DNA from: an uncultured Intestinimonas sp.
GTDB taxonomy: Bacteria > Bacillota_A > Clostridia > Oscillospirales > Oscillospiraceae
Length of the DNA stretch: 6,162 bases
Direction: 5' to 3'
NCBI GenBank assembly: GCA_958435885.1
Contig: CAUBHZ010000121.1
Coordinates: 1 to 6,162 of the forward strand
The notes beneath the pieces were generated by a model. That model was not told the origin of the DNA and made no database searches. It saw only the letters and a program-made list of their open reading frames with translations. Below, in pieces: positions 4,967 through 6,162 of the stretch (positions are counted from its first letter, which is position 1; each line of letters begins with the position of its first letter). A program made the position numbers and the translations under genes.

Positions 4967-6162
4967 CACGTGCTTGAAAGGGACAGCTTCACCCAGAAGC
5001 GGACACCGTGGGGGAGGTTTTCCACGCCGCAGGCGCCGCCGTGAAGGGTTACGGTCTCCTTGACCAGGGCCAGACCCAGGCCGGTACCGCCGCTCCGGCG
5101 ATCCCGGGCGGTGTCGGAGCGGTAAAAGGGCTCAAAAAGCCGGGGGAGGGCCTCTTCCGGGATAGGTTCCCCGTCGTTTTCCACCCGGAGGAGGGCAAAG
5201 CGCCCGCGGATCTGGAGGCTGACCCGGATCTCGCCGCCGGTTGGGGTATGCTTGAGGGCGTTGGCGGCCAGATTGGACACCACCAGGGAGAGCCGTCCCT
5301 CCTCCCCGGAGACGGTGCAGGGGACAAGGTCCAGGTCCAGGGTGACGCCGGCGGTCTCCATGGGCCGCTCCAGGGTACGGAAGACGGACTCCACCACCTG
5401 GTCCAGGGCCACAGGACCGGGGGTGAAAGCGGTCTTGCCCGCCTTCATGCGGCTCAGGTCCAGAAGGGAGCTCACCAGGGCGGCCATCTGATCGGACTGG
5501 TCCATGATGACGTCCAGATACTGTGATCGCTTCTCCGGGGCGATGTCCTCCTGTAAGCCCTCGGTGTAAGAGCGCAGGAGGGCCAGAGGGGTCTTGAGCT
5601 CGTGGGCCACGGCGTTGGTGAGGTCCCGCTCCCGCCGGAGACTCCGCTCCTGGGCCCGGGCGGTGAACCAGGCCAGCAGCAGAGTAAACAGGAGGGTGAT
5701 GGCGTAGAGGGAAATCAGATCGTGGATGGCCATCAGAGCGGGGCGGTAGGAGACCCCAGTGGCCGAAACCAGCCCGTCGTAGGGGGCCGCCGAGCCCACC
5801 TGGGCGTAACCGCTGCCGCCCATGGTGGAGCCAACCCAGTAATCAGAGGGAAGCCGGTCTCCCACCAGGTTTTCCAGCCGGGCCTCGGCCTCCCGGAAGA
5901 GCTTTAATGTGAGCTCCGGGCCGGTCTCCGCCCAGGCAAGGATGGAACTGAGCTGGATGGAGTCAGAGGTAAAGGTGGTGAGGGTCTTGCCGTCAAAGAA
6001 GGAGCTGTCCGTATCCAGGAGGGTCACCGAACGATCCTCGTAGTAATAAACCAGCTTCTGTGGGTAGACCACGTTGTGTTCCACCACACCGGTGACCTCA
6101 CCCCGGAGGCCCACGGTGAAGTTCACGCCCTCGTCCGAGCCCAGGTCGCCGTCATAGAGCCC
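4966..6162 (-). CDS. Sensor histidine kinase, N-terminus outside the window
   Basis: This is the membrane-bound sensor of a two-component system; 398 codons are visible. The frame stays open to the right edge without a stop, so the internal GTG at 6124-6126 is not the likely start. Numbering from that GTG codon, residues 1-~134 look extracytoplasmic, and ~137-156 (DLISLYAITLLFTLLLAWF) is the second membrane segment; the first must lie outside. A short link without a recognisable HAMP domain leads to the phospho-acceptor helix VAHELKTPL with His175 (codon 5602-5604). The HATPase domain follows, with the N box SNLAANALKHT (284-294), ENDGEPIPEE (316-325), LFEPFYRSD (330-338) and the G box GGTGLGLALV (346-355). 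The overall style is that of VanS-like Firmicutes kinases. The partner response regulator is usually encoded just upstream, off the window. The signal sensed cannot be told. Confidence 0.93.
   Translation of the reverse strand, partial: GLYDGDLGSDEGVNFTVGLRGEVTGVVEHNVVYPQKLVYYYEDRSVTLLDTDSSFFDGKTLTTFTSDSIQLSSILAWAETGPELTLKLFREAEARLENLVGDRLPSDYWVGSTMGGSGYAQVGSAAPYDGLVSATGVSYRPALMAIHDLISLYAITLLFTLLLAWFTARAQERSLRRERDLTNAVAHELKTPLALLRSYTEGLQEDIAPEKRSQYLDVIMDQSDQMAALVSSLLDLSRMKAGKTAFTPGPVALDQVVESVFRTLERPMETAGVTLDLDLVPCTVSGEEGRLSLVVSNLAANALKHTPTGGEIRVSLQIRGRFALLRVENDGEPIPEEALPRLFEPFYRSDTARDRRSGGTGLGLALVKETVTLHGGACGVENLPHGVRFWVKLSLSST

Noticed and set aside
4325..5044. A 239-codon plus-strand frame overlapping the SGNH gene.
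   Set aside because: It is rich in Pro, Ser and Trp, runs through the bidirectional terminator, and is out of frame with the SGNH gene, which carries all the family motifs.

Overview
The window looks like chromosome from a high-GC gut-type Clostridia bacterium (probably Oscillospirales; an inference). The basis is the Firmicutes-style AGGAGG ribosome binding sites before nearly every gene, strong G/C preference at third codon positions, a B. subtilis-like P-II domain and a clostridial-looking 5S rRNA end. It holds five complete protein genes, one gene cut by the right edge, and the last ~47 bases of a 5S rRNA. There is no sign of phage, insertion sequence or CRISPR.

Layout: (1) 1-81 is the 3' end of a 5S rRNA and its intrinsic terminator, so an rRNA operon runs in from the left. 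(2) A DUF1643-family gene (116-748, minus) converges on it with its own terminator at 91-120. (3) Divergent from it is sfsA (820-1506, plus). (4) A 210-base regulatory gap (1507-1716) carries a good sigma-A-type promoter, repeated TGCCT/AGGCA half-sites and a strong terminator hairpin only 2 bases before the next gene's Shine-Dalgarno. (5) 1717-3417 encodes an ammonium transporter fused at its C-terminus to a P-II signalling domain, followed by a terminator. (6) A second clear promoter drives a translationally coupled pair, a GNAT acetyltransferase (3578-4306) and an SGNH/GDSL-type hydrolase (4303-4902). (7) A bidirectional terminator separates these from a convergent sensor histidine kinase (4966-6162, minus) whose N-terminus lies outside the window.

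The most interesting part is the nitrogen module. Transporter and P-II regulator, usually two genes (amtB-glnK), are one 566-residue chain. The P-II T-loop keeps the arginine that plugs the AmtB pore in E. coli, but has Met where the uridylylated Tyr51 would be, so regulation by ligand binding rather than uridylylation is likely. Upstream, the hairpin with a T7 run between promoter and start codon suggests attenuation or antitermination, while the inverted repeats around the -35 and start site suggest an operator. The regulator cannot be identified from the sequence. The remaining genes look like ordinary accessory or housekeeping functions, with the caveat that the SGNH protein lacks the usual Asp of its Asp-x-x-His motif.
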